DNA from: Russula earlei
Taxonomy: Eukaryota; Basidiomycota; Agaricomycetes; Russulales; Russulaceae
Assembly (NCBI GenBank): GCA_025769875.1
Contig: JAGFNK010000214.1
Span: forward strand, 19,257 to 83,256
Direction of reading: 5' to 3'
DNA: 64,000 bases
Shown here: in pieces, positions 1 to 11,934 of the stretch
Layout: the number at the start of each line of letters is the position of its first letter
How positions within the stretch are numbered: position 1 is the stretch's first letter
Position numbers and translations under genes: made by a program
The notes under the pieces: generated by a model
The model's input: only the letters and a program-made list of their open reading frames with translations
What the model was told of the DNA's origin: nothing
Database searches by the model: none

Positions 1-3000
1 TCAATCTGCTCCTTCATGGTGTTCTGGCACACTCATTCCCTTGCGGACGATGTCGGTCGAACCTTTCCAAGAACTTGCCAGGGATTGTGCGACTGTCGGG
101 CGAGATTCCCTACCCCCTAACACGTGGCCGGCGCCAAACCATTGGTGTACTTGCAACAACCCCTTCGTCCCCGCCTCCCACTTGGCACATGCCGTCGGGT
201 GGCACTTCACGAAACGTACCATGCCCCGTCGGAGCATGCTAGTATTCTTACAACACCGCCCGCCGTCGGGGACGGATCATCCTACTGGTGTCTCTACCGC
301 CGCGGGGAGGAGTCATGCTTTGTCTCATGCGAGTACTGCTTCATAAGCTTCTATCGGCGCCAAGCAGCGCAAAGGGCAAACCTTGTCGCCAAGATCTGGT
401 CTATCACAAGCTCCGATACAGAGGTTGTAAAAGAAATCGAGTGTCCAGAATGTCGCTTGAGCACCTCGGGCTCGATCCGCCGTGAGATCCCGACTTGAAT
501 GAAAATTTCCTTTTGGTAAGCCAACTCATCAGTCATGCTGTTTTGTGCATCCCTCCGGGGAGTAAGTTTAAAGGTGAAGGTGGAGCATATCCGTGACTTG
601 TGCCCTCAGTGGGGACATCTGTGGTTCAAATCGCCCTCCGAGTCCGGAGAAGCAAAGACAAGTGGAGGCCGGGCAGAAGCGACAAGAACAAAGAGGGGTT
701 ACTCGCACAAGTTCATTTACTTGCCTTGGTCGGACAACAAACCAATAGCACACCTGCCAATCGATGGCGTTCACAACTAGCTCCGCCGATGCGTCGAGAA
801 TAAATAAAGTCTTGTTTCGTGCAAGTCTTGCCAACTCTCTTCACAAGGAGTAACCTGAAGGAAACCTCAGGGATCAGCACGTGACGTCGAGAAGCTCGTG
901 TCGCACAGGGAAGCGGCAGAACTTTCTCGGTTGGCGCTATCATCGAGCGGACGGGACAAGGCCGTATTGCGCTGTACTTATCCCCAGTAGAGACATGGAC
1001 ACACGAGTCCAAGCACTTCATCACTGATGCTTCAAGAACGAACATGACGAATCCGACGCCTGATCACTGACTGGCATGAGGCTCGTGCCATGTCAATTTC
1101 CGCCAACTCAACCTCGACACGGCCCCGCCGGGAGGACCGGAACGGGAGGTCGCAGGCACTCGTTACCTGAGATCTCCCCGATCGAAAGAGAGCACATCGG
1201 AGCGACGGCGCCATCGACAAACCCTTCACGGATACACGTGCCATACACAGCCAACGGGCGGCTGCTCGTGCCTCGTGCCAGAAGCCAGATAAGGTGTATT
1301 GATCAGATGAATGCGCCTGACTGACATCTTTCGCTCGGCTACGCGTGGCAAGTCGTGCAGGGCAGGGCAGGGGCTCGGGCCAAGGAAAGCTGCGGCCTTG
1401 ATGCTGATGCCGATGCCGATGCAACTGCACCCTGGGTGCAAAGCAAAATTGACGCGTTCATTCTCATACCTTTGTGCCCGATGTGAGAAAGCGGCGGGGT
1501 TGGTTCGTGAGCACCGTCTCGCTCGGATCTGCCACTGACGACGTCACGGCACGAGGCCCCTTGGGAGAGACGTGCGGAGCAAGGATAAGGTTCACCATTC
1601 GCGGAAACGGAACAAAAACGGGGGCGAGGCGAGTAAGGTTATAGTGTGCGCAAGGCAGCGATCTGACTTGCCAGTGTCGAACCCGTGTTTCTTTCCCTGG
1701 CGAGCGCCACAGACGCGGCCAATTAACACCTAAAGCAGACCGGAAAGTACTGGACCGTACCTGCATGTCGCCTCCGCACCCTGACCGCGAGGCTCCACTC
1801 CGACTCCGGGGATCAGAGTCTCCGTACGGCGCACGATGCCCAGCGCGACTCCCAGTCACGCGCCGTTGCAGTCAACGCGTGGGTGGGTGGACGAAACGAA
1901 AGAAAAAGGGAGGTCGATGAGAGCCTTCCCATTACAGTTTAGGTTCCAGCTGTTCATCAAGCTCAGGCTTCACGGCATGAGTGCATCCATCCCTTTGGGC
2001 AGCACAACTTCCCGTACCCACCCATGGCCACCTACTCGTCGTCGTTGCCCGATTCCGTCGGCCCCCACCTCCCGCTCCCCACTCCACGCCGCTTCTTCGA
2101 ACCGCTGAAGGCCCGGTCGGTGTCCCCCCTCCCCTCCCCTCCCCCCACGTCGCTTCTCATCACCAGCCGGCCAGCTTACGGTAACCCGTCTGGTTTTGGG
2201 AGCGGCGAAAACGGGTTCAGCTTAAAGCCCGATCATGAATTGAGTTTGGCCGACGGCGACCAACCAACCATCGCCCTTCGCTTGGGCTTTGGGGAACGTC
2301 TGCCTGGCTCCACAACTGATCGAGCCTAGCTAGGGGCGCGATGGGTGGGCGGTGGTGCTCGACCACATGATTGTGAGTCGAGGACTTCGGGGGAGGGTCA
2401 TATGGTGGGCGTTGGTACGTACGGTCGGTCGGTCGGTCGGCCGGACATCCTGACTTGAGTTGCATTGCCAACGGATTCGGGGTGGTCAATTCCTCAATGG
2501 AAGGGTTGGTGCCCCACGTCCCCTTCACACCGAACCGACGTTTTTTTGCGCGACCTCGTGATATGGCTGCACCCTTGATGCGCGCAGGTATTCCAGAGAG
2601 TTGATGGGCCACACCAGTAAGGAAAAGACAACAAACAAACAGCGAACAGCTGGTGTGACACAACTGGACCGTCGTTTACATAATAAACCTCACACTCATC
2701 GAAGAGCGGCCTTTAGTCGGTTCCCGAACGAAAAAAAAGACAATGCAGGTTTCATTTCTGCAAGGACAAAGGCACCCTAGAGGTGAAGTATACGTATGTG
2801 CTAAATTCTAGAGTACCGACGGAATTATGACGGAGCGTGTACATCCAAATTCAAACCACGACCAAAGCATGACAACGATGATGCATAAGTGGGATCCGAA
2901 AAAAAAAAAAAAAAGATAAACGGGATGGGGGAAGGGAAGGGGAAAGATGAGAGAGCAAGGAACAAAAATATACACAGCATAGGGAAGAGCGAAAAAAAAA

Positions 3001-3084
3001 ATTCCACAAGTACAATAGTCATGGTATAGTGCTATGAAGGCGAACAAACGAGTCACAAGGACGGGGTGTTTGCAATCACCTCGT
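1..3084. other. intergenic, no supported gene
   Basis: No reading frame here has a recognisable domain or a convincing splice chain; the open frames are short and overlap on both strands. There is a GGTC microsatellite at about 2423-2440 and a run of 16 A at 2899-2914. The last few hundred bases are probably the 3' UTR of the WOPR gene that ends at 3085 on the minus strand. I see no RNA gene. Confidence 0.5.
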
Positions 3085-4870
3085 CTATGCCGCCATGCTA
3101 TCTTCGCTCTCTTCCCCCGTCTTGATGTGCGACTCGATTCCGGATGCTACCGTGCTGGCGCTGACAGGCGACGTGGGAGAGCCAGACTGCGTCGGGGGCG
3201 TGTAACTGGACCCGGCGTGGTACGGCGTCCAATATGAAGGATATCCATGAGGCGGATAGTACTGATAATATGCCTGCTGGGATTGTGCCTGCGCTTGCAT
3301 GGGAGAAGTTTCACCCGACGGTGAGATTGCGTGCGGGGACGTAGGGGAGTAGGCATGATAAGGCCCCATTCCTTGCGATGACACCTGGGAGGGAAGGGGT
3401 GAACCAGGAGCGCCAGGCGGCTGTGTGGCACCGGGAGGAGGGGGCCCAGGAGGTGGAAACATGGGGCCAGGGTAGATGCTCGACGGTGCCGGAATCGTGA
3501 AACCAAGCGGGTAAGAGTACGGGGCGAGACCGTAGGTGGCAGCAGCATAATGCGCATGTTGCAGCATTGCCATGTTCGGGTCGGAGAAGCTCGTCGGGGC
3601 GACGGCGTACGGGGAATTGCTGTCCGTCGGCGAGGCCGGGCTGCTGGAGTTTGTCGTAGAGCCCTTTGGCTTGCGTTTGCCCTTGGGGTTCGTGTACGGA
3701 TCATATCGTTTGTTGCGTTTGCCCCCGTTTGTCACCCCCGTGGCGATAGCACCACCTACTTCTAGAGGCTCGCTGAGTAGCGGCATTCCGACCGACAGGG
3801 CCGAATTCAGTACGTGCGGTGACGGTTCGACGTCGTCAGCTTCCCCGCGATACCGGGGAATGCCATCGACGCCAATTTCAACTTTGGGCGGATTTCGGAA
3901 ATGCGTCTTCTCCAAGTACTCAGGGCTGATGTCGAGCGATGCGAGTTCGGGATACGATGATGCGGTGCGAAGTCTGCCCTGTTCCACATCTTCGATCTTA
4001 TAATACGAGATGAGATGCTGGGAAACGCCGCTGATTGTCAAAGAAAACGTCTATGCGGAATGATCAGCTTCCACGAACGTATGGATTCAGAGAAATGAGA
4101 AAGAAAAGAGGGCGTTTTGTGGCAGGTGTCCCCCCGCGCAATTTAAAATCATCGCCGAGCCACAAGGGCGCCTCACTTTACGTCAAGAAGAGGATCACCG
4201 GACAAGACCAAGGTTACCGAAGGAGATCGAACATCTCATGGCCCGAACTCATGACGTTGGCAGGAGAACGCGGATGACCAGGCCATCGCGGGACACGGAG
4301 CAATAGTGCGGCCCGTGGCCGTCAAAATTGTCCACGAACAAGTGACAAACTCCTTCGACGCACCTTTTTCATCATCCCTCCCGGCTTGAACTTGTAACTG
4401 TTTGTCAAGCTTCCGACCAAGCTCCGCTCACGTTGCCTGTCAATCCCCAGCCGGGTCGTCTCCCCGCGCGGGCGGCTGAGCGTCTGACCCTCTGACTTTT
4501 GCCCGTCTCCGCTCGCTGCCTCGCCCTGGTCCGCGTCATTGCGAGGGCCCCTATGGCCCGCGCCCCGCTTCTCCGTCTCGCGGTAGAGGAGGAAATTTCC
4601 GAGTATCCTGCTGGGGCTCCAGAAGAATCCGTCCGTCCAACGCTTGATGCCGCTTTCGTCTTCGTCAAAGACGAAAACGGAGCCGGAGGTGATCATCTTG
4701 CGTTCCGAGTCGACGAGACGCCGGGTGACGCGTGGGATCATTCCACGCCGCGCAGCCTCGAGGATGAGGAGAGCGTCGCCAGTGGTCTCAATCCAGCCCG
4801 ACCAAGGTGGCTCTGTCCATGTCGTGGAGGAACCTTGGGTGTTGGTATGAGATTCGGGGGGTGATGACAT
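3085..4870 (-). CDS. Gti1/Pac2 (WOPR-domain) transcriptional regulator
   Basis: Model: join(3085..4050,4364..4870) on the minus strand, 490 aa, one phase-0 intron (GTGCGT...CATAG, 313 nt, long for this genome). WOPR proteins (Wor1, Sge1, Ryp1, Gti1, Pac2) are fungal DNA-binding regulators of morphology, effector genes and development. Exon 1 carries the first WOPR block at about residues 24-97, including GDALLILEAARRG, TSGSVFVFDEDESGIKRWTDG and FWSPSRILGNFLLYRE. The second block starts with SLTNSYKFKPGGMMKK at the end of exon 1 and continues across the intron into TFSLTISGVSQHLISYY and KTHFRNPPKV. The C-terminal 200 residues are rich in Pro, Ser, Gln and Tyr, as usual for an activation region. 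The ATG at 4870 gives the expected short leader; an upstream non-coding exon cannot be excluded. The intron and family assignment are both firm; the target genes are unknown. Confidence 0.93.
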
Positions 4871-5100
4871 GCGTCGTGGGCTGCACGGCGAACAAAGATG
4901 AATCGGTTGACATGGTGTAGAGTTGGAGGGTAAACGCAGACAAGATGAAGAGATGAAGATAGGAAAGGTGATCAGCCACCAAAAGAAAGTTTGGAGAACA
5001 AAGTTGGCTCACCGAGCAGGAAGATTTACGGGTGGAGGGCGAAATGAGTGAGAGCCTATTTAGGATTCAACACCCGCTGACTCCGCAATTCTGAGCGCTC

Positions 5101-6640
5101 TCAAGGGAGAGCAACGGGGCGGTTCTGATACTTGGGTGTTCTTAAGACGGGGGCAATCAAGGCAGGGATGGCCCGTTTGCTAACTGAAGGGGAGGCGGGG
5201 ACGTTGTTGAACGAGTTGTTCGCTGTGGCTGAAAAGCCAGAGCGATAGTCTGTGAGATTTTCCTTATCAGGAAACCTCTTTGAGAACCCGAATTGGGATG
5301 CTCTCCCCTCGCACAGCCAGGCAGCAGAAAATCGTTGATATATCCTCCCACTGCACATCACACTTTGAATATCGCTCCCCTGTCGGCCCCCACGTCGGTC
5401 CTGAAGCACGCTTTGCGACAGCGCTCGGAGCATCCCCACCGTGACTACATCCTGCGACTTGTCCTCGCTAACGATCGTGGTCACAGACGTGGACGGCGAG
5501 CCTGCGGAAGACGGCGGCGGAATGAGTTCGTTGCTGCCGGTTAGAGCCAGGTCGTCGAGGACGACTTCGAGGATGGGATAGGCTGAAACCTGTCAGCCAG
5601 AATTTAAAAGTCCACAACGGCCGATCCACACACTCCATTCGTCGTCCTCGTCTGGTGGGGGTCGTTTAGGCCGTGTGAGAGAAAGGATTATGGAGCGTAG
5701 TTGTGCCCCCGCTTCACCCGTCGCCTTCTACCTCCATCTTTGATTCCTCGATATCACGCTTCGGCACAGGATACCGAACTGCCCAGTCGATCCTCACGCC
5801 GCCTTCGATACATCGTACAGATAGGTCGTAAAATCTAGAAAGCGCAGTCAGTGGAAACTCTTGGGGACGAAGCCGGGTGAATGGTATACCGGTGCTTGCT
5901 TGAATGCGATAGAACTGTAACATCATCCGAAACTCTCTCGATGGCGTGCGAAGTTCCTTATGTTCTAACCACCGAAATGCGGCATCATGTACCTCATCGA
6001 GCACCTCGTGGATTAGTAAACTCGTACTGATGCAGCTCTTGCGACTCACCTCGAAGACTTTACCCCATCCAGCCCTATTTCCGGGAGCGGATGTGAGTTT
6101 GCTGATTCATCAAGACTGTGACTAGCACCTCGAACGCCTTGCTGACTGAAAACAACCCAACACACTAATTAATTCTTATTAGCTCGTAGGTCCAGGAAGG
6201 TTCGCGAATACCCACCTTCGCCTTCATTATCGGCGGAGCATCTAGCTACCCGATGCGAAGCAAATTCATTCAATGGAGCGAGGACCAGTTGTAAATGCTC
6301 TGACGTGACGACAGATAAATATGCCTCAGTCGATTGATTTGACGGGACAGGATTTCCACGAGCCCACCGGCCGTGTCCAAGTCCATCGAACTCAGCACTT
6401 GCCCAAACCTCTCGCCCATGTCCTTTGTTGTAGACAAGGAAAATGCCGCGTGGGACTCTATGATTCCCTTCACCTCATAATCGCCGGCCTGTCTCGTTTA
6501 AGTGTAGTACCGGTACAGCCTTGCAAACAGCTTTTCAAGACAGAAAGAATAAGATCTCGATCCTCAGGAAATGTCTCTATCACTTCACGTAGTCATCCAA
6601 GACTCAGAATCTCCTACGCGATCGCGATCACAGTGGGCGA
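5101..6640 (-). CDS. unrecognised multi-exon gene or gene fragments
   Basis: I do not recognise this protein. Several minus-strand open stretches (about 6640-6270, 6130-5714 and 5484-5101) look coding. The best evidence is one intron near 6049-6005: GTGAGT at the donor, a TTTACTAAT branch-like sequence and an AG acceptor. Splicing joins GWGKVFE in frame to VLDEVHDAAFRWLEHK. A further open stretch carries HAAFSLSTTKDMGERFGQVL. The remaining exon junctions could not be settled, so start, length and whether this is one gene or two are open. It lies upstream of and on the same strand as the WOPR gene. It could also be a decayed gene. Confidence 0.25.
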
Positions 6641-6984
6641 GTGATAGGTGCACGTGCGGAACGTCACTTCTTTTTATTAAAAGTAACGCACTTTTCAATA
6701 TCGTCATCCACGCCGTGCAACGGCGTACACTCGAATACCGCCAACCCAGGCGTGCGCGCCGCAGCGTCTGGCGCAAGTGGAATGAAAAAAGTGCTCTGAC
6801 ACCCCGCGCGCCGCTCCTGCGCACGTCGAACTTTCTCTCGACCCAAATGGCCGTGCCGTCGTTGTCGGGATCGAGCGAGAGCCACAAGCAGTAATCGAAC
6901 AGAGTAGGGCTGCCCTCGTGCGCGCGGAAAGCAGCAAGGAAGGTGCCAGGCGCCCATCGGCGTTCGTGTTGTTCGTGATTCTGG

Positions 6985-8620
6985 GTGAAGGTAATTCGAC
7001 GTACTTTGGAAGAATTACCCGCGACGTTGGATGGCACATACAAACAGACATTACAGGCAATCGATATAGAGAAATGGGCTTATGCCCGTCGTCTATTCCC
7101 AATGTCTCGTCGTATCTGTCCGTCCACTTCGAGTCGAGGAACTTGCAGAACTTTTTGCCATCCAACCTAATGAAGAATCAATTCCCCAGTTCAATGCTAA
7201 TTGGCGTCCCGAGAAAGCAGAAGAATCTGTGCTGTCGGCTTGTTCTACTCTAATCGCTGTTGTCGATGTCGATGGCAAACAAGTCGCGCAGTTCTCGCAC
7301 TCCTCTGTGAAAGAATACTTGACCTCGAATCGAACCGCGAATTCGGGCCATGTTTCCTACTTTCATATGCTCCCAAAACAGGCACATACTCTCATGGCTA
7401 GAGCTTGCCTCAGCGTACTCCTTCATCTGGACGATGGAATTGACAAAATGAAATTGAAGAATTTCCCCTTGGCATCGTATGCGGCTCAGCACTGGATTGA
7501 CCATGCGCAGTTCGAGAATCGGAGATTGAAGATGGCATGGCATGCCTCTTCGACAATGGCAGGCCGCACTTTGCCGCTTGGATCTGGGTGTACGATATAG
7601 ATGGAAAACTCCCCAACTCTACCGCACATCCGGAACCACCAGATGCAGTCCCATTGTATTACGTTGCACTCTGTGGTTTCCGTGACACCTCTGAGCGCCT
7701 CATTGATGCCCATCCAGCGGATGTCAATGCTCGGGGCGGAATGCACATGACTCCGGTACATGCTGCTCTTAATGGAGCATGGTGCTGACGTGACGGGTCG
7801 TGGCAGCTTGCGTCAGACTCCATTACACATAGCATCGCGACAGGGTTACGACGACATCGTGCGGGGATTAATCGACCTCGGCGCAGAACCGAACGCCAAG
7901 ATGGCATGGGAGGAGACGTCGTTACATGCAGCGTCTGCAGGCGGTAAAGTGAAGGCCGCAGAGGTGCTACTGGATCGTGGCGCGGACGTGAACCAAGCGA
8001 GTGGTATCCTTTTCACACCACTGCATACCGCTTCGGATTACGGCCACGACCAGGTCGTCAGGCTACTACTCGTTCACGGCGCTGAAATAAACGGTCTTGT
8101 CGCGGCCAGGTTGCCTTGCACATCGCGGCAATCGCGGGAAACCCCAAGGTTGCAGAGGTCCTGCTCAAGTATGGCCCGGATCTACACGCCCAAGACGACG
8201 ATGGTTTAACTCCTCTCCGATTAGCAATGATGTATAAACACGCGCAGATTGTGCGATTGCTCTCGGAGCATGCTGAGAAGGTCGTATGGCGGGTACGATC
8301 ATGGGATCACCCAAGCGAGTGAGATTCTGGAGGCAGATAGCCTGTTCTTGTAGGGTATACAACAATGCACACACATTTTCGCCATCGGGTGTGCGAGTCG
8401 GGCATCTGCCGAAGGGATATCACAACGCGGTTCGATACTTTGAAGTGAATCCGGCCTCACTTTTCAGTTACATATTGAGCGCGACGTTTTGTGTAGTCCG
8501 AGTAGCTGATTGTTGGATGCATGACTCAGTATTAGTCTGCAGTTATATCAAAAAATCACAAAGTTGTTACTTGATCACGGTGCAGCTGGCCGGCGGGCAC
8601 AGATGGAGATGGCCATGACG
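6985..8620 (+). pseudogene. NACHT/ankyrin-repeat protein remnant (frameshifted)
   Basis: This is the C-terminal half of a fungal NACHT-type NTPase followed by ankyrin repeats. Visible pieces: the post-NACHT helical region (LEELPATLDGTYKQTLQ, then VSVRPLRVEELAELFAI and QFSHSSVKEYL), then ankyrin units such as TPLHIASRQGYDDIVRGLI, TSLHAASAGG, TPLHTASDYGHDQVVRLL and LHIAAIAGNPKVAEVLLKYG. Continuing the homology needs frame changes near 7096, 7530, 7760 and 8095. A last LLLDHGA-like scrap lies near 8565. The P-loop NACHT core is absent upstream. In fungi such proteins are STAND/NLR-like and often involved in non-self recognition. Here the gene is clearly dead: 5'-truncated with at least four frameshifts. 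Confidence 0.85.
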
Positions 8621-9116
8621 TTGCATCTGGTAGAGAAGAAGAATAGGTTGTTTCCTCAAGTACCCCCACCCATGACATACACAACGCATTGGGTCGCCAG
8701 ATCACATCGAGATCAGAGCACTCCACTGAGGATCGGGTTCAGTTTCCGAGCGTGGGGTGTATGCAAGTGGCTTTACGTTTCCGTGTCATTCTGGAGTGCA
8801 TGAATACACAATGCAGTACTGGTGTCTATGAATTGCAAGTGACATAGACATGAGTCGGAGGCGCGAAAACGAAATGCTTACGAGTAGTTTGACGAGATGA
8901 TATGAGATTATTGTTACCCTAAATGTTCGTCAGCAGCACTTGGAATATTTTACTTTTATTGTCTGTTAAGTTGACTATAAGTGGACTTGACCTGTCGTGT
9001 CAATTTCACCTGCGTTACACCATCAGTTCCGCACAACTTCCGGATCTCTGCATGATCGACACCTAAGCTTCGTTAAATCAAACTTAATTGTGTCGAAAAC
9101 GAAACACTCTCTGCTC
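8621..9116. other. intergenic, no supported gene
   Basis: Short spacer between the ankyrin remnant and the left copy of the segmental duplication. I see no domain, RNA gene or repeat in it. Confidence 0.5.
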
Positions 9117-11360
9117 TGATTCAATGCATCGTTCCGGTGTCAAGTCTCCCTCACTCCCCAAGTTCCAGGCCATGCGTGTGGCTTCTTTCCATCATTGTCG
9201 TGACATCCTACGCAGCATCATGATTCTGGGTTCTCGTCATCGGTTCTATTCATCCAACTGTATACCCTTTAATGAAAAAAGCGGTCAGCTTCCGGGCTTC
9301 ACGACAGACGTCACTTGAGAGCACGGTTGTTCGGTCGACTCTTAAGTTCGTGGCTGCCGCGGCGCAATCAAAACATCATGTTACAGAAGCTTTAGGAGCA
9401 CATGGCTGATCGTTGACTCGGACTGCTACCGCTATTCCCGGGCCCCACGCGACAGCGTCGTCACGGAAGCATGCATCCCAGGAAGACCGTACGTTCTACA
9501 AGTCAAGGCATTAAAGATCAACGTACCGTTTGATAAACCCACTGGCAAACTTCTCTTCCTTGTCTTATAGTATCCCACTCTTTGTTTCTCAGCCGTATGA
9601 CCAACTTTGGCGACCCCGTTGTATTTCTGCAGGATGCGGGTGCGCATGCTTGTGGAATCGGACACTGGAGATCGGAAGATCTAACGAACCTGTCTCTCAA
9701 CAGTGGCACTCAAAAATTTCTGGCACGTTCTAAACGGTCTCTACATGTAGGTCCGGGTTGCTGCGATGCCCTCTCGCTCTCACTCCTCACTTCAAGTTGG
9801 GAGTTCTTCACAACGCTTGACTACGAGTGGGATATGCTCCGACGGCGTCGCCCCTACCGGTGGACGATATGGGTCCGTAACTTTCTCTCGTCGCCCAGGC
9901 TGGAGAACGGCGTTGAACGATCTCATCGATAGATATACTCACTTACGCGTGCAACCGCCCTTGCCTCCGTGATCGTTAACTTCATCAATATGGACATGAC
10001 GACTGCAATTAACTGTCAGGTAGACCACGTCTCCCGAGTCTGCGTCATCACATCGGTATTCTGATCGTCTCCAATCCTGAGGTCTCGACTACTTCCAACC
10101 TTGTGAGTCCTCTGTGATATGCTCCCACCTTCGAGCATTCCACGGGGGAAACAACGGTCTCATTTTTCCAGATCTTTAGCTACATAAGCGTTGCCACCGC
10201 TTCACTCTTGATTGTACTTCGTGTGTGCGTCAACTGCTTTCTATGCGAATGGCATCTTTCCCAACCCGGCATTCGTCGAAACTTTCAGCATTGCCATTTG
10301 GAACAGAAACAAGACAATTATTATCGTCTCGGCCAGTTTATGGGCCATCAGTGTTGCAGTCATGATCCGAGGCAAGTCCCATTCCGTCCCCGTCACACAG
10401 ACGGTCGACATTCTCTTCCCCACGTGATTATCATCAGGGATTGTGCAGGTAGATAATTACCTGCTCTTGACACTCGAGACTTAACCACCTGCAGCTCCGC
10501 GCTGTATGGGATCCGGCTCTGGAAGTCTGCTTCGTGCTGAATACCGAGATAAACAAACTCAGCATCATCGGAATCCTCATCACTGACGTCGTCTTGTCTC
10601 TGACCATGCTCGGCGGATTGCTCGGCTTACGCCGTCTCGGTGGAGGCACACTTGGCATCGGACGCCTCCTCTGGAATCAGGTGGGATAGTGGCAGCCCCC
10701 TCGTCTGTGTACGTTATCTGCTGACCTATTCCGTGTTCATAAGGGTGTCATTTGGCTCGTAATTGCCATCATCGCAGAGGTCCCACCGACGGTAAGTCCT
10801 GTACATCGTCACGTCACTGCTTCAATGAAATTGTAACATTGCAGATATTCATTATACTGAATCTGAACGGTAATGTCGCTTCATTTCCAGTGGTTGCCAG
10901 TCCGATTTATCCTCTAAAAAACCAGCTCCGTTCAACGTCGTACGTCGTCGTCTTCAAGCAGGGAAGGCTCTAATGTCGTTCTGCAATGTAGATGTTTCAA
11001 CATCCAGCGGTGATCACATTGACAATCGCCGCAACACGGATACACCGCTCTCTAACAGACTTCACCTCTGGATCGGCCGACATGTGCGACAGTCTTCTTC
11101 CCTCACTCTCTATTCTCCAACGCTCACGACTGTCGACGACTCCAAAAGCATATCTCGATGCCTCCGGGGTATGAAGGAGAACTTCTCTGCACCAATGCCA
11201 GCGAATCGGATCGAGGTGACAGTAAACACTGCCCACGGGCAGTATCCGTCGCCGCAGATGAGTCATTGCGCATCGTGCAGTGTGGACAGGCATATAGGTG
11301 AAAAACTCCATGGATTAAGCATCGACAACAATCTCGAGAGCGCCGTGAGTCTGAGGACGA
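9117..11360 (+). repeat. segmental duplication, left copy
   Basis: This block and 15001-17150 are related along their length. The similarity starts in the promoter region (shared GCATCGTTCCGGTGTCA and GGGTTCTC...CATC stretches), runs through every exon and most introns of the membrane gene, and continues past the stop codons. The two copies are in direct orientation and are separated by the M24 gene. Alignment ends are estimated by eye. Confidence 0.8.
9597..11174 (+). CDS. multi-pass membrane protein, fungal paralogue A
   Basis: Exons: 9597-9639, 9704-9746, 9797-9872, 9933-10019, 10082-10102, 10172-10224, 10290-10372, 10438-10448, 10495-10680, 10744-10791, about 10845 onward, and 10992-11174. 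The translation is a chain of hydrophobic segments (TRATALASVIVNFINMD, IFSYISVATASLLIVLRV, MLGGLLGLRRLGGGT, GVIWLVIAIIAEVPP, PAVITLTIAATRIHRSLTDF). These fit the roughly 7-TM agaric membrane protein family starting MTN...WEFFTTLDYEW. I know no assigned function; GPCR-like is only a topological guess. Micro-exons of 21 and 11 nt are supported by their exact match in paralogue B, as is a GC-AG intron after 10372. The junction between about 10875 and 10992 is unresolved. The tail is out of frame relative to B after about 11100, so this copy may end early or be decaying. Confidence 0.75.
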
Positions 11361-11934
11361 ATTCCTGAGGTGAACTCGCGATTTGTGCTGAGTTGGACAA
11401 ACAGCATATTGAATAACCGGAGGAAGGGAAGCTGATGTTGGGTGACATGGTCAAACGTATCCGATGTCATGGACTTATTCGAACAATTTTATGGACTAGA
11501 AACAATCTTTCTTTAGACACGAACACTGTCACTCCTTGAAGCTTTGATTATTAATTAAAGTCTTAAGGTACCTCTCTTGAATGCTTATTATTTCCACCCG
11601 CTCTCCCTCATTGTCTGCTGTCTTTCCTCTCTGCTTCTCTGTTCCCTTAGTCCTCATCCAGCATCATGAACTCAAGCGTGGCATTCCGGCACACTACAAA
11701 CCAGACAGAAAAATGAGCAAAGCAAAGAGGGTAGCGCTGTGATGTTCAAAGGGACGGGGGGGAAGGTCGGTGAAAAGGTTATCCTGGGGTAGAAGGTCGG
11801 AGATAGAAAGATACGGGTCGAACAGCAGAGTGGAACGACGAAAGCCCTGCGTTGGCCACAACGGATGAGAATAAAGGTAGGAGACAAGGACGAGGACAAA
11901 AGAAATGTTGCCCCCACCCCTTCTCCTTGTGTAT

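Noticed and set aside
6585..7043. 152-codon minus-strand frame overlapping the NACHT/ankyrin relic
   Set aside because: Partly antisense to the homologous relic and without a domain; probably a shadow.
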